55,832 nt of DNA from Verrucomicrobiota bacterium (lineage in GTDB: Bacteria; Verrucomicrobiota; Verrucomicrobiia; Limisphaerales; UBA9464): positions 1 through 55,832 of the forward strand of contig CANIZL010000037.1 in the NCBI GenBank assembly GCA_947471985.1, in the 5' to 3' direction. Positions 27,939-36,100 of the stretch are shown one piece after another (the first letter of the stretch is position 1; each line of letters begins with the position of its first letter). The notes under the pieces were generated by a model. That model ran no database searches, was not told the DNA's origin, and saw only the letters and a program-made list of their open reading frames with translations. The position numbers and the translations under genes were made by a program.

Positions 27939-29279
27939 TTACTCGCCAGGACCACCACCATCGCTGCCGAGCTTGTCGATCAGAGTGATCAACGGAAGGA
28001 AGAGCGCGATGACGATGGAACCGACGATGACGGCCAGGAACACGATCATGATCGGTTCCAGGAGCGAGGTCATCGCGGACACCGCGTTGTCGACCTCATC
28101 ATCGTAGTTATCGGCGACCTTCAGCAACATCTCCGGGAGTGCGCCGGTTTGCTCACCGACGTCCACCATGGAAATCACCATCGGCGGGAACACGCCAGAC
28201 TTCTCGAGCGGCGCGGTGATCGTCTCACCTTCCTTGACGGATTCGTAAACGGAACCGACGGCGTTGGCGACCACCTGATTACCGGCGGTTTCCTTGACGA
28301 TCGTCAGCGCCTGAAGAATCGGCACGCCCGAGCTGACCAAGGTTCCCAACGTTCGCGTAAAGCGCGCAATCGCAACCTTGCTGATAACGGGACCCAAAAC
28401 CGGGATCTTCAGCTTCACTTTGTCCCACAAATACGAACCTTTCTTCGTCTTGAGCAGGATCTTGAAGCAAATGACGAAGACCACGATCCCGAGCAACACC
28501 GGGCCGGGCAATGGCCAACCACCCGCCCATTCCGGGAACACGATGGTTTGATCCTTCATCGTGTCGGAGATTTTCAGCACCACGTCCGTAAAGGCGGGCA
28601 TGTTACCATCGCCCAACATGTCGGCGAAAATCGTTTTGAACTTCGGCACTACGACGATCATGAGCAGGGCCAGAATGCCGACGGCCACCACCATGACGGC
28701 GACCGGGTAGAACATCGCGGCGACGACCTTGCCTTTGATTTTCTGGGCCTTCTCCATGAACTCGGAGAGGCGGTTCAAGACGACTTCCAGCACACCGCCC
28801 AGTTCGCCCGCCTTCACCATGTTGATGAACAGCTTGTTGAAAACCTTGGGATGCTGAGCCAGACCCTCGGAGAAGGTGCTACCGCCTTCAATGGCGAGGG
28901 AAAGATCCCCGAGAATGCGGCGCAGCGCCGGGTTCCGTTCCTGTTTTTGCAACACCCGCAGACCGCGGAGCAACGGCAGACCGGCGTCCACCAGCGTTGC
29001 CAGCTGCCGGGTGAAGGTGGTCAGCACCTTGGGCTTGACCCCGCTGCCGAGGCCGGGAATGCGAAGGTCCATTCCCCTTTTCTTACCCCCGGCCCCGCCG
29101 CCACCAGGTGCCCCGCCCTTCTTGGGTGCATCCTTGGGCTTCTCCGCCTCGGCGACCTTGGTGGGGAAGAAACCCATCTCCTTCAGCCGCGTGATCGCCT
29201 CGGCCTGGCTGCCGACGTCGAGGACGCCCTTGGTCTCCTTCCCGCGGGAGTCCATTGCCACGTAATTAAATTTCGCCAT
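27939..29279 (-). CDS. pilC: type IV pilus/type II secretion inner-membrane platform protein PilC/GspF
   Basis: This 446-residue protein has an N-terminal cytoplasmic start typical of PilC (MAKFNYVAMDSRGKETKGV), a Gly/Ala/Lys-rich linker near residues 55-70, then two repeated T2SSF domains. Each has FTRQLATLVDAGLPLLRGL- or FTRTLGTLVSSGVPILQAL-type motifs and membrane helices (about 200-225, 260-280 and 415-435). PilC couples ATP hydrolysis by PilB/PilT to pilin extraction from the membrane. It is the last gene of the pilB-pilT-pilB-pilC series, has a GGAGG ribosome-binding site and is followed by a strong terminator. Confidence 0.95.
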   Translation of the reverse strand: MAKFNYVAMDSRGKETKGVLDVGSQAEAITRLKEMGFFPTKVAEAEKPKDAPKKGGAPGGGGAGGKKRGMDLRIPGLGSGVKPKVLTTFTRQLATLVDAGLPLLRGLRVLQKQERNPALRRILGDLSLAIEGGSTFSEGLAQHPKVFNKLFINMVKAGELGGVLEVVLNRLSEFMEKAQKIKGKVVAAMFYPVAVMVVAVGILALLMIVVVPKFKTIFADMLGDGNMPAFTDVVLKISDTMKDQTIVFPEWAGGWPLPGPVLLGIVVFVICFKILLKTKKGSYLWDKVKLKIPVLGPVISKVAIARFTRTLGTLVSSGVPILQALTIVKETAGNQVVANAVGSVYESVKEGETITAPLEKSGVFPPMVISMVDVGEQTGALPEMLLKVADNYDDEVDNAVSAMTSLLEPIMIVFLAVIVGSIVIALFLPLITLIDKLGSDGGGPGE

Positions 29280-29332
29280 AAATGCCTCCGACTTTGCTCT
29301 TGGTGCGGTTCCCGTTTTACCCGGCCTTGCGG

Positions 29333-31030
29333 CTAGGTGTATTTCAAAATCTCCTCCACCGTGGTATCGCCGGCATAGACACTGCGCAGACCGTCATCCC
29401 GGATGGTCACCATGCCCAACTCAATCGCCTTCTGCCGAAGCACCACGGTGGGGGCGCGTTCATTAATCAGATTGCGCACGGCATCGCTAATCACGAGCAA
29501 TTCGTAAATGCCTTTCCGGCCCCGATAACCGGTGTCATTACAATTCGGACAACCGCGACCGTAGAAAAAGCTCTTATCGCCCAGATCATGCGGCGAAAGA
29601 TTCATCTGCTGCAGCTGACCTTCGCTGGGCTCAAACGGCGTCTTGCAGCGGGGACAAATGCGCCGGACCAACCGCTGAGCCATGACCCCGAGCAGGGTTG
29701 ATGAGATCAGGAAGGGTTCCACCCCCATGTCCACCAACCGGGTCACGGCGCCCGCCGAGTCATTGGTGTGCAGAGTGGACAACACCAAGTGACCGGTGAG
29801 GGACGCTTGGATCGCGATCTGCGCGGTTTCCAAGTCACGCATTTCCCCCAGCATGATGATGTCCGGATCCTGACGGAGGAAGGCGCGCAGGGCCTTCATG
29901 AAGGTCAATCCGACGGCCTCGCTCACCTGCACCTGCATGATGCCCTCGATGTCGAACTCCACCGGGTCTTCCGCAGTCAGAAGCTTGGTATCGATGACAT
30001 TCACCCGACGCAAACAGGAATAAAGCGTCGTCGTCTTGCCGGAACCGGTGGGGCCCGTGACGCAAAAGATGCCGTTGGGTTGCTCAATGAACTCCAGCAC
30101 CTGGGCATGGATCTTCGGCGGGAAACCCAGGGATTCGATCTCCAGATTGACCGCGCTCCGATCCAAAACGCGCAACACGATCGATTCACCGAACGCCGTC
30201 GGCAGCGTCGACATACGCAAATCGATCTGCTTGCCCGACACGTTGACCGAGATGCGTCCGTCCTGAGGCAAACGGCGCTCGGAGACGTTGAGGTTCGCCA
30301 TGACCTTGAGACGATTGGTGATCGCCCCGGAAAGGTGCTTCGGCGGTGGAGTCATTTCGTACAAGGCGCCGTCCACCCGGTAACGAATCTTGAACTCATC
30401 CTCAAACGGCTCGAAATGAATGTCCGACGCCCGATCCTGCACCGCCTGCATCAACACCAGGTTGACGAACTTGATCATCGGCGCGGCTTCGCCGCCCTCC
30501 GCCAAGTCCACCAGGGTCACCTTCGAATCCCCGGCATCGTTGAGGTCCATGGTGGTCCCCATCTGCTGGAGGATGTCCAGGTAGCCACCCGATTGGGACG
30601 GATAGTACTTCTCGATCGCCTTGAGAATGTCCGGAGGATTGACCACCACCAGCTGCAACTGCAATTTGAGCGTCGTCGCCAGTTCATCCAGCACCGCTGG
30701 ATTAAGCGGGTCCACCAGAGTGATCTGCAGCGTGTCCCCGTACAGCCCCAAGGGCATGCACTGGTACATCCGCGCGGATTCCATGGGCACCGCCTTCAGG
30801 GTCTCTTCGGTCAGGGATCCCTCATCGATAAAGCCCACCATGGTGCCGAGGTGATCGGCGACAATCTGCAGGAGCGTATCGGCGTCGAGGAATCCGTTGT
30901 TGGTGATGACCTCCAACGCCGGCTTGCCGGTCCGACCCATTTCCTGAACGACTTCGTCCAGCTGGGTGTTATCCAACAACCCGCGCTCTCGGACCAGCGC
31001 CATCAGGGGATCGTTTATCGCGTCAGCCAT
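29333..31030 (-). CDS. pilB: PilB/GspE-type pilus extension ATPase (copy 1)
   Basis: This 565-residue protein has an N-terminal MshEN-like region (DTLLQIVADHLGTMVGFIDE and following), then a RecA-type ATPase domain with Walker [11 protein letters not shown], Asp box, Walker B LGEMRDLETAQIA and His box STLHTNDSAGAVTRL. A tetracysteine zinc motif (CPRC and CPNC) sits before the GRKGIYELL end. PilB hexamers drive pilin polymerisation. It lies 32 bases after pilT and 53 bases before pilC. A second PilB-type ATPase is encoded just beyond pilT. Confidence 0.95.
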   Translation of the reverse strand: MADAINDPLMALVRERGLLDNTQLDEVVQEMGRTGKPALEVITNNGFLDADTLLQIVADHLGTMVGFIDEGSLTEETLKAVPMESARMYQCMPLGLYGDTLQITLVDPLNPAVLDELATTLKLQLQLVVVNPPDILKAIEKYYPSQSGGYLDILQQMGTTMDLNDAGDSKVTLVDLAEGGEAAPMIKFVNLVLMQAVQDRASDIHFEPFEDEFKIRYRVDGALYEMTPPPKHLSGAITNRLKVMANLNVSERRLPQDGRISVNVSGKQIDLRMSTLPTAFGESIVLRVLDRSAVNLEIESLGFPPKIHAQVLEFIEQPNGIFCVTGPTGSGKTTTLYSCLRRVNVIDTKLLTAEDPVEFDIEGIMQVQVSEAVGLTFMKALRAFLRQDPDIIMLGEMRDLETAQIAIQASLTGHLVLSTLHTNDSAGAVTRLVDMGVEPFLISSTLLGVMAQRLVRRICPRCKTPFEPSEGQLQQMNLSPHDLGDKSFFYGRGCPNCNDTGYRGRKGIYELLVISDAVRNLINERAPTVVLRQKAIELGMVTIRDDGLRSVYAGDTTVEEILKYT

Positions 31031-31062
31031 GGAAAAATGTCAGGAACGGTGAACGGGCGACC

Positions 31063-32223
31063 TCAGTGCTTTGCGGGGGCAGCGGCGGGGGCCGGCGCCG
31101 GCGCCGGCGCCGGAGTCCGATTGCGACCGGTCGCTGCGGACTCCTGCTGTGCCGCTTTAATTTCTTGGACCTTCTGATGAATCGTGGTCGGATCCTGGGA
31201 CTTCGCGATGACTTCCTCCTCGGCAATCATGCCGGCGAGCCATTTCTCTACTAGGAAGGAGTCCAGAGTCACCATGCCGTATTTCGCACCGGTCTGAATG
31301 TCGGACTGGATCCGGAACGTTTTGTTATCGCGGATAAGCGCCGCGATGGAGGGCGTGTTGACCATGATTTCAAAGACGGCCACCCGCCCGGGTTTGTCCA
31401 CCCGGGGAAGGAGCAACTGGGAAATCACCGCCTGCAACACTGTGGAAAGCTGAATACGAATCTGCTCCTGCTGATTCTGCGGGAACGCGTTGACGATACG
31501 GTCGATGGTCTTGGCCGCACCCGTGGTGTGCAGGGTTCCGAAGACCAAGTGACCGGTTTCGGCCGCCGTGATGGCCGCTTCCATGGTCTCGAGATCGCGC
31601 AACTCACCCACCAGAATGATATCCGGATCCTGCCGCAAAGCGCGCCGCAGCGCCTCGGCGAAGGTCGGCACATCCACGTTGACCTCCCGTTGGGTTACCA
31701 CGGCCTTCTTGTGCTTGTGGTAATACTCGATGGGATCCTCGATGGTGATGATGTGCGCCTCATCCTTCTCCTCGTTGAGGATGTTGAGGAGGGACGCCAG
31801 TGTGGTGGTCTTGCCGGAACCGGTGGGACCGGTGACCAGAATCAGACCGCGCGGCTTATTCAGCAGGCTGCGGACCGTCACCGGAATGCCGATCTGCTCC
31901 ATGGTGAGCAGTTTCGTGGGAATTTGGCGCAGAACGAGAGCGAAATTACCCTTCTCCTTGAACGCCGACACGCGGAAGCGGGCCAGTTCACCGAACGCAA
32001 AACCGAAGTCCGCCCCACCCTTTTCCCGGATTTGCTGCACGTGATCCTCGGACGTGATCGAACGCATCAGCTCCTCGGTGTCTTCCGGCTTCAAGACCGG
32101 CCCATCAACACGTTGGAGAATGCCGTGAATACGGATGACGGGGGGGATACCCACCCGGATGTGCAGGTCGGCGCCGCCTTCGGCAACCATCAACTGCAAC
32201 AGGTCAGACATCTGATAAGACAT
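31063..32223 (-). CDS. pilT: pilus retraction ATPase PilT
   Basis: This 386-residue protein has the PilT layout without a long N-terminal domain: [19 protein letters not shown] at the start, then Walker [11 protein letters not shown], Walker [11 protein letters not shown] and the His box [15 protein letters not shown]-terminal segment, [16 protein letters not shown], corresponds to the retraction-essential AIRNLIRE motif. The end is a repetitive Ala-Pro tract (about 12 residues) encoded by GCCGGC repeats. PilT depolymerises type IV pili, so the system is likely a dynamic pilus rather than only a secretion pseudopilus. Confidence 0.95.
   Translation of the reverse strand: MSYQMSDLLQLMVAEGGADLHIRVGIPPVIRIHGILQRVDGPVLKPEDTEELMRSITSEDHVQQIREKGGADFGFAFGELARFRVSAFKEKGNFALVLRQIPTKLLTMEQIGIPVTVRSLLNKPRGLILVTGPTGSGKTTTLASLLNILNEEKDEAHIITIEDPIEYYHKHKKAVVTQREVNVDVPTFAEALRRALRQDPDIILVGELRDLETMEAAITAAETGHLVFGTLHTTGAAKTIDRIVNAFPQNQQEQIRIQLSTVLQAVISQLLLPRVDKPGRVAVFEIMVNTPSIAALIRDNKTFRIQSDIQTGAKYGMVTLDSFLVEKWLAGMIAEEEVIAKSQDPTTIHQKVQEIKAAQQESAATGRNRTPAPAPAPAPAAAPAKH
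31087..31113. repeat. GGCGCC microsatellite in the pilT 3' end
   Basis: About four tandem GCCGGC units encode the alternating Ala-Pro tail of PilT. Hexamer gain or loss would change tail length without breaking the frame. Confidence 0.7.
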
Positions 32224-32339
32224 GGCGAAAAGTAAATCGATGAAGCGTGTTAAGAACTAGTGTCGTGCGACTTGGTTCAGCAGCAAGTGCCTTGCCGTAT
32301 TTGTTCGTGGGGCGCGGGAAAGTGAAAAATTGCCGGTTT

Positions 32340-34106
32340 TCAATGTTCCACCACCGTGGCCCGGACCACCTCTTCGGCCGTGGTAACACCCGCCAACACC
32401 TTGCGGATGCCGTCCTCGCGCAGGGTGCGCATCCCCATTTCCCGCGCCTTGTTGCGCAGGACGTTCGAGGGCACTTTCTCAAAGATCATCTTCCGGGCAG
32501 CGTCATTGATGACGAAGATCTCAAAGATTCCCTGCCGACCCTTGCACCCCGTCTTGTTGCAGGTCGGGCAGCCGCGTCCGCGCCGCGGGGTCGCCGTGGC
32601 CGCCTGCTCCGGCTTCAACCCGAGCATGTCGAGTTCCTTCTCCGTCAGCGTGGTCGGTCCGCCGCAATTCCGGCAGATACGGCGAATCAGACGTTGCGCC
32701 ATCAGACAGCGGGCCGCCGAGGCCACGAGGAAGGGCTTGATCCCGATGTCGATCAAACGCGTCACCGCGCCGGGGGCGTCATTCGTGTGCAGGGTGGAAA
32801 ACACCAAATGGCCGGTCAACGACGCGTTGATGGCGATGGAGGCGGTCTCCATATCGCGAATTTCCCCCAGCATGATCACGTTGGGCGACTGACGCAGCAT
32901 CGAGCGAAGCGCCGAAGCAAACGTAAACCCGATGTGTTCATGCACCTGCACCTGGTTGATACCCGCCAGCATGTACTCCACCGGGTCTTCCACCGTGATG
33001 ATCTTGCGATCCGGACGGTTGATGTAGTTGAGACAGGAATACAGCGTGGTGGTCTTGCCGGAACCGGTCGGTCCGGTCACCAGCAGGATGCCGTCGGGCA
33101 GAGCGATAATCCGTTCAAAGGTCTGTTGGTCATCCGCAAAGAAGCCCAATTCCGCCAAGCCCAGTCGCAGACCTTCCTTGTCGAGAATACGCATGACGAT
33201 CGACTCGCCGTGCGCGGTGGGCAGACAGTTGACGCGAAGATCGATGGTCTTGCCGCCGACGTTGGTTTGGATACGGCCGTCCTGCGGAATCCGTCGTTCC
33301 GCAATCGACATGCCGGACTGGATCTTGAGCCGGGCGATGATGGGGGCCTGGAGCCGCTTGGGCAGGTCCTTCATCTCGACGCACAAACCATCGATCCGGT
33401 ACCGCAGCCGGAATCGCTTGGACAAGGGCTCCAGATGAATATCCGACGCCTTCAGCTTGTAGGCGTCGACGATGATCTGGTTGACGAGTTTGATGATCGG
33501 AGCGTCGGCATCGACCGCTTTGCCATCGGATCCGACATCCCCCTTCATGGAGGTCACCTCAACCTCACCCTCGGTGAGGTTCTGGATCATCATCGAGATT
33601 TCTGAATCCTCGCCACCACCGCGTCCGCCACCCCCACCACCGCTGCCGCCGCCGTAGTACCGGCCGAGGGCGTCCTCAATTTCCTGGGGCGAGGCCACCC
33701 GCAATTCCACGGTCTTGCCCAACGCCAGCTGAAGGCCGTCAATGGCTTCAATGTCGGAAGGATCGGCCACTGCCACCGCCACGGAACCCTCACCCAAGGC
33801 CACGGGCACGGCACTGTACTTCTTGGCGACATGGCGCGGCATGGACTTGATCACCTCATCCGAGAGGCGCATGTCCGCGAGTTGGATGGATTCAACGCCG
33901 AAGTAGTTCGCCTTCGCCATCGTCACCATGGACACATCGAGCAGGCCGCCCTTGACCAGGGTGTCGAGCAGGCCTTCGCCCGTCGACTCGGCATCCGCCC
34001 GCACTCCGTCCACCTGATCCATCGTCAGGAGACCCGTCTCGACCATCTGGTCGATCAAAAAATCATCTTTGGCAGCCACAAGTATGCTCTGGGCGGCACC
34101 GCGCAT
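32340..34106 (-). CDS. pilB: PilB/GspE-type ATPase (copy 2)
   Basis: This 588-residue protein has two MshEN-like N-terminal modules (GLLTMDQVDGV and MAKANYFGVESIQLADMRL), a Gly-rich low-complexity linker of about 15 residues near position 180, then the ATPase core: Walker [11 protein letters not shown], Walker B LGEIRDMETASIA, His box STLHTNDAPGAV and zinc-type cysteines CRNC and CPTC. It heads the series and is divergent from the DUF1499 gene, so the operon promoter should lie in 34107-34242. It may act with or instead of copy 1, or specialise in the pseudopilus that uses the cassette proteins. Confidence 0.94.
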   Translation of the reverse strand: MRGAAQSILVAAKDDFLIDQMVETGLLTMDQVDGVRADAESTGEGLLDTLVKGGLLDVSMVTMAKANYFGVESIQLADMRLSDEVIKSMPRHVAKKYSAVPVALGEGSVAVAVADPSDIEAIDGLQLALGKTVELRVASPQEIEDALGRYYGGGSGGGGGGRGGGEDSEISMMIQNLTEGEVEVTSMKGDVGSDGKAVDADAPIIKLVNQIIVDAYKLKASDIHLEPLSKRFRLRYRIDGLCVEMKDLPKRLQAPIIARLKIQSGMSIAERRIPQDGRIQTNVGGKTIDLRVNCLPTAHGESIVMRILDKEGLRLGLAELGFFADDQQTFERIIALPDGILLVTGPTGSGKTTTLYSCLNYINRPDRKIITVEDPVEYMLAGINQVQVHEHIGFTFASALRSMLRQSPNVIMLGEIRDMETASIAINASLTGHLVFSTLHTNDAPGAVTRLIDIGIKPFLVASAARCLMAQRLIRRICRNCGGPTTLTEKELDMLGLKPEQAATATPRRGRGCPTCNKTGCKGRQGIFEIFVINDAARKMIFEKVPSNVLRNKAREMGMRTLREDGIRKVLAGVTTAEEVVRATVVEH

Positions 34107-34242
34107 CAGTGCGACCAGGGAGAGCTCCGGGAGTTAACGGGCACTGCCTCACGAAGTCAAACACTGTAGAGTTAAGGAATGAAGAAAGAATTTCGTTGTC
34201 CTCGTGACAGATTCCGGGGGCATCGATCAAAGTGCCCGGTGG

Positions 34243-34743
34243 ATGTCCGCCCTTCGCTCCACCGGTCCTGCCCGTTTCCCCGGACGCCGTTGGGCGTGGA
34301 TTCCGGTAGTTGTCTGGCTGTTTCTGTTTCTGATCAACGCCATGCACCCATCACCTGATCTGGGTCCGACCACCGGCCGGCTGCTTCCGTGTCCGTCGTC
34401 GCCGAATTGTGTCTGCAGCCAGGACGATTCGTCGGGGCACGCCATCGCCCCGCTGCTCTGCCCGGGACCGGCCACGGCCACGCAGGAGCTGTCCCGGCTG
34501 CGGCAATTACTCGCCCAGCGCCCCCGCACCCGCCTTTTGGACGAACGTCCGGGTTACCTCCGATACGTGGTTACCACTGCCTGGTTGCGCTTCCGCGACG
34601 ACCTGGAGTTTCTGGCGGATGATGCCCACCAACTCATCCACGTTCGCTCGGCCTCGCGGTTGGGACACGGAGACCTCGGCACGAATCGGCGCCGCGTGGA
34701 AGAGATTCGGGCGCTTTTCAACACCTCCCCCGCCCCCCGCTGA
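34243..34743 (+). CDS. DUF1499 domain protein, membrane-anchored
   Basis: ATG at 34243 gives a 166-residue protein; a GTG at 34204 would add 13 residues but has no ribosome-binding site. One membrane helix lies at about residues 17-32 (IPVVVWLFLFLINAM). The DUF1499 signature follows: CPSSPNCVCSQ, then TAWLRFRDDLEFLADD, IHVRSASRLGHGDLGTNRRR and VEEIR. The function of the family is not established. It is transcribed divergently from the pilus genes and convergently with xerC, 16 bases away. Confidence 0.88.
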   Translation: MSALRSTGPARFPGRRWAWIPVVVWLFLFLINAMHPSPDLGPTTGRLLPCPSSPNCVCSQDDSSGHAIAPLLCPGPATATQELSRLRQLLAQRPRTRLLDERPGYLRYVVTTAWLRFRDDLEFLADDAHQLIHVRSASRLGHGDLGTNRRRVEEIRALFNTSPAPR

Positions 34744-34759
34744 ACCCGTCGGCCGAAGC

Positions 34760-35800
34760 TTAGGCCCGGGGATGGGCGGAACGGTAAACCTTCTGCAGCC
34801 GTTCCAGTGTGACGTGGGTGTACACTTGGGTGGTGGCGAGTTGGGCGTGCCCCAGCAGTTCCTGAACGCTGCGCAGATCGGCGCCACGGTCCAGCAGGTG
34901 GGTGGCAAAGCTGTGCCGCAGTTTATGGGGACTGAGGGCCGGATCCAGCCGGGCGGCCGCGAGATAGAGCTTTAAACGCCGCTGAACGGTCCGCGGCGTC
35001 AGGGGCGCCGGCCCACTTTCGGTGCCCCAGAAAACCGAATCCCGGGCTCCCTGCGGATGGCCGGCCGCGAGCCAGTAGGCCTGCAATGCGGTGACCGCGG
35101 GTCGGCCGAGGGGAACTTCGCGTTCCTTGCGTCCCTTGCCAAACACCCGGGCCACCCGGTGGGTGAGATCCAATTGCTCGACGCGCAGATCGCAGAGTTC
35201 GCTAACTCGCAGGCCCGCGGTGTAAAAAAGTTCAAAAACCGCATGATCCCGCACCCATTCCAGTTTCTCGGCCCGGGACGGCGGTGAATCCCCCTGCAAC
35301 CGCGCCTGCAGTTCCCGCAACGGGGCCGCGAGCAAATCGCGCATCTGGGCCTCCGAAAGAAAGCGTGGCAACATGCGGGGACGACGCGGCAGCAGCACGC
35401 CCCGCACCGGGGAAACCGTCACCACCCCCCGCACCTGCAACCAGCGGTAGAACGTGCGCAACGCGCTGAATCGCAGCGCCACACTTCGGGCGTTGAGCCG
35501 CGAGCGGCCCAGCCAGCGCAGATAGCCGCGAAAGATTTCCCGCGTCAGCGCGGCCCACTCGGGCGGGCTCCCGTGGGTCTGCCGATGCCAGGCGACAAAC
35601 TCGCGGCCCGCCTGCTGGTAATTCCGTAAAGTGTGCGGCGACGCCTGCCGTTCGGCCGCCAAATGGCGCCAAAAATCCTCAAGCTGGGCGTCCGTCACCG
35701 GAGCGGACGAAGGCTGCGATGCGTCAGGCACGCACGCAGCCTGACGCAAACCCAATGACCCGGCCGGGAAAAAATCGACCGAAAATAGGTTTGTGGCCAT
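34760..35800 (-). CDS. xerC: tyrosine recombinase XerC/XerD type
   Basis: This 346-residue protein has an N-terminal SAM-like core-binding domain (DFWRHLAAERQASPHTLRNY) and a C-terminal catalytic domain. All six catalytic residues are visible: Arg198 (GLRVSEL), Lys222 (GKGRKE), His292 and Arg295 (HKLRH), His318 (LLGHAQL) and nucleophile Tyr327 (TQVYTHV). Xer recombinases resolve chromosome dimers at dif. A leader of about 35 residues exceeds the usual length, so a later start is possible. Its start lies 48 bases from tRNA-Tyr, but no island or att duplication is seen, so a housekeeping role is favoured over an integrase. Confidence 0.92.
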   Translation of the reverse strand: MATNLFSVDFFPAGSLGLRQAACVPDASQPSSAPVTDAQLEDFWRHLAAERQASPHTLRNYQQAGREFVAWHRQTHGSPPEWAALTREIFRGYLRWLGRSRLNARSVALRFSALRTFYRWLQVRGVVTVSPVRGVLLPRRPRMLPRFLSEAQMRDLLAAPLRELQARLQGDSPPSRAEKLEWVRDHAVFELFYTAGLRVSELCDLRVEQLDLTHRVARVFGKGRKEREVPLGRPAVTALQAYWLAAGHPQGARDSVFWGTESGPAPLTPRTVQRRLKLYLAAARLDPALSPHKLRHSFATHLLDRGADLRSVQELLGHAQLATTQVYTHVTLERLQKVYRSAHPRA

Positions 35801-35848
35801 CGTGGTGCTTTCCTTTATTGCGGCCCGCCCGAAAGGGCTAGGCCGGGT

Positions 35849-35934
35849 GGTAGGATACCCAAGTGGCCAACGGGGGCAGACTGTAAATCTGCTGGCTTAC
35901 GCCTTCACTGGTTCGAATCCAGTTCCTACCACCA
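35849..35934 (+). tRNA. tRNA-Tyr (GTA)
   Basis: Acceptor strands GGTAGGA and TCCTACC pair, and the D stem is CCC/GGG. The anticodon stem GCAGA/TCTGC encloses loop CTGTAAA with anticodon GTA at 35883-35885. A long class II variable arm follows, and the T arm is ACTGG-TTCGAAT-CCAGT. CCA is encoded. Confidence 0.97.
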
Positions 35935-35989
35935 CCGCTCTCCTCTCCGGAGGGCGGGCCCGGCAAAAAAGCGCTTCCCCGCCGAACCC

Positions 35990-36013
35990 AACGAGTCTCC
36001 TGAACGAGTCTCC
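35990..36013. repeat. 11-base tandem repeat between tRNA-Tyr and the helicase gene
   Basis: AACGAGTCTCC occurs at 35990-36000 and again at 36003-36013, separated by TG. It looks like a simple local duplication. Confidence 0.7.
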
Positions 36014-36100
36014 CCAGCCCGTCTCCGCCCGACCCGTTAAGTCCTGCACCGGCTGCAATCGTTCCTCGCCATCCGTGGCCGCCCCGCCAGATTAGCCCGC

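Noticed and set aside
34760-35934. XerC next to tRNA-Tyr as an integrase and attachment site
   Set aside because: Neighbours are housekeeping genes, the tRNA is complete, no duplicated tRNA 3' end was found, and no mobile genes are nearby.
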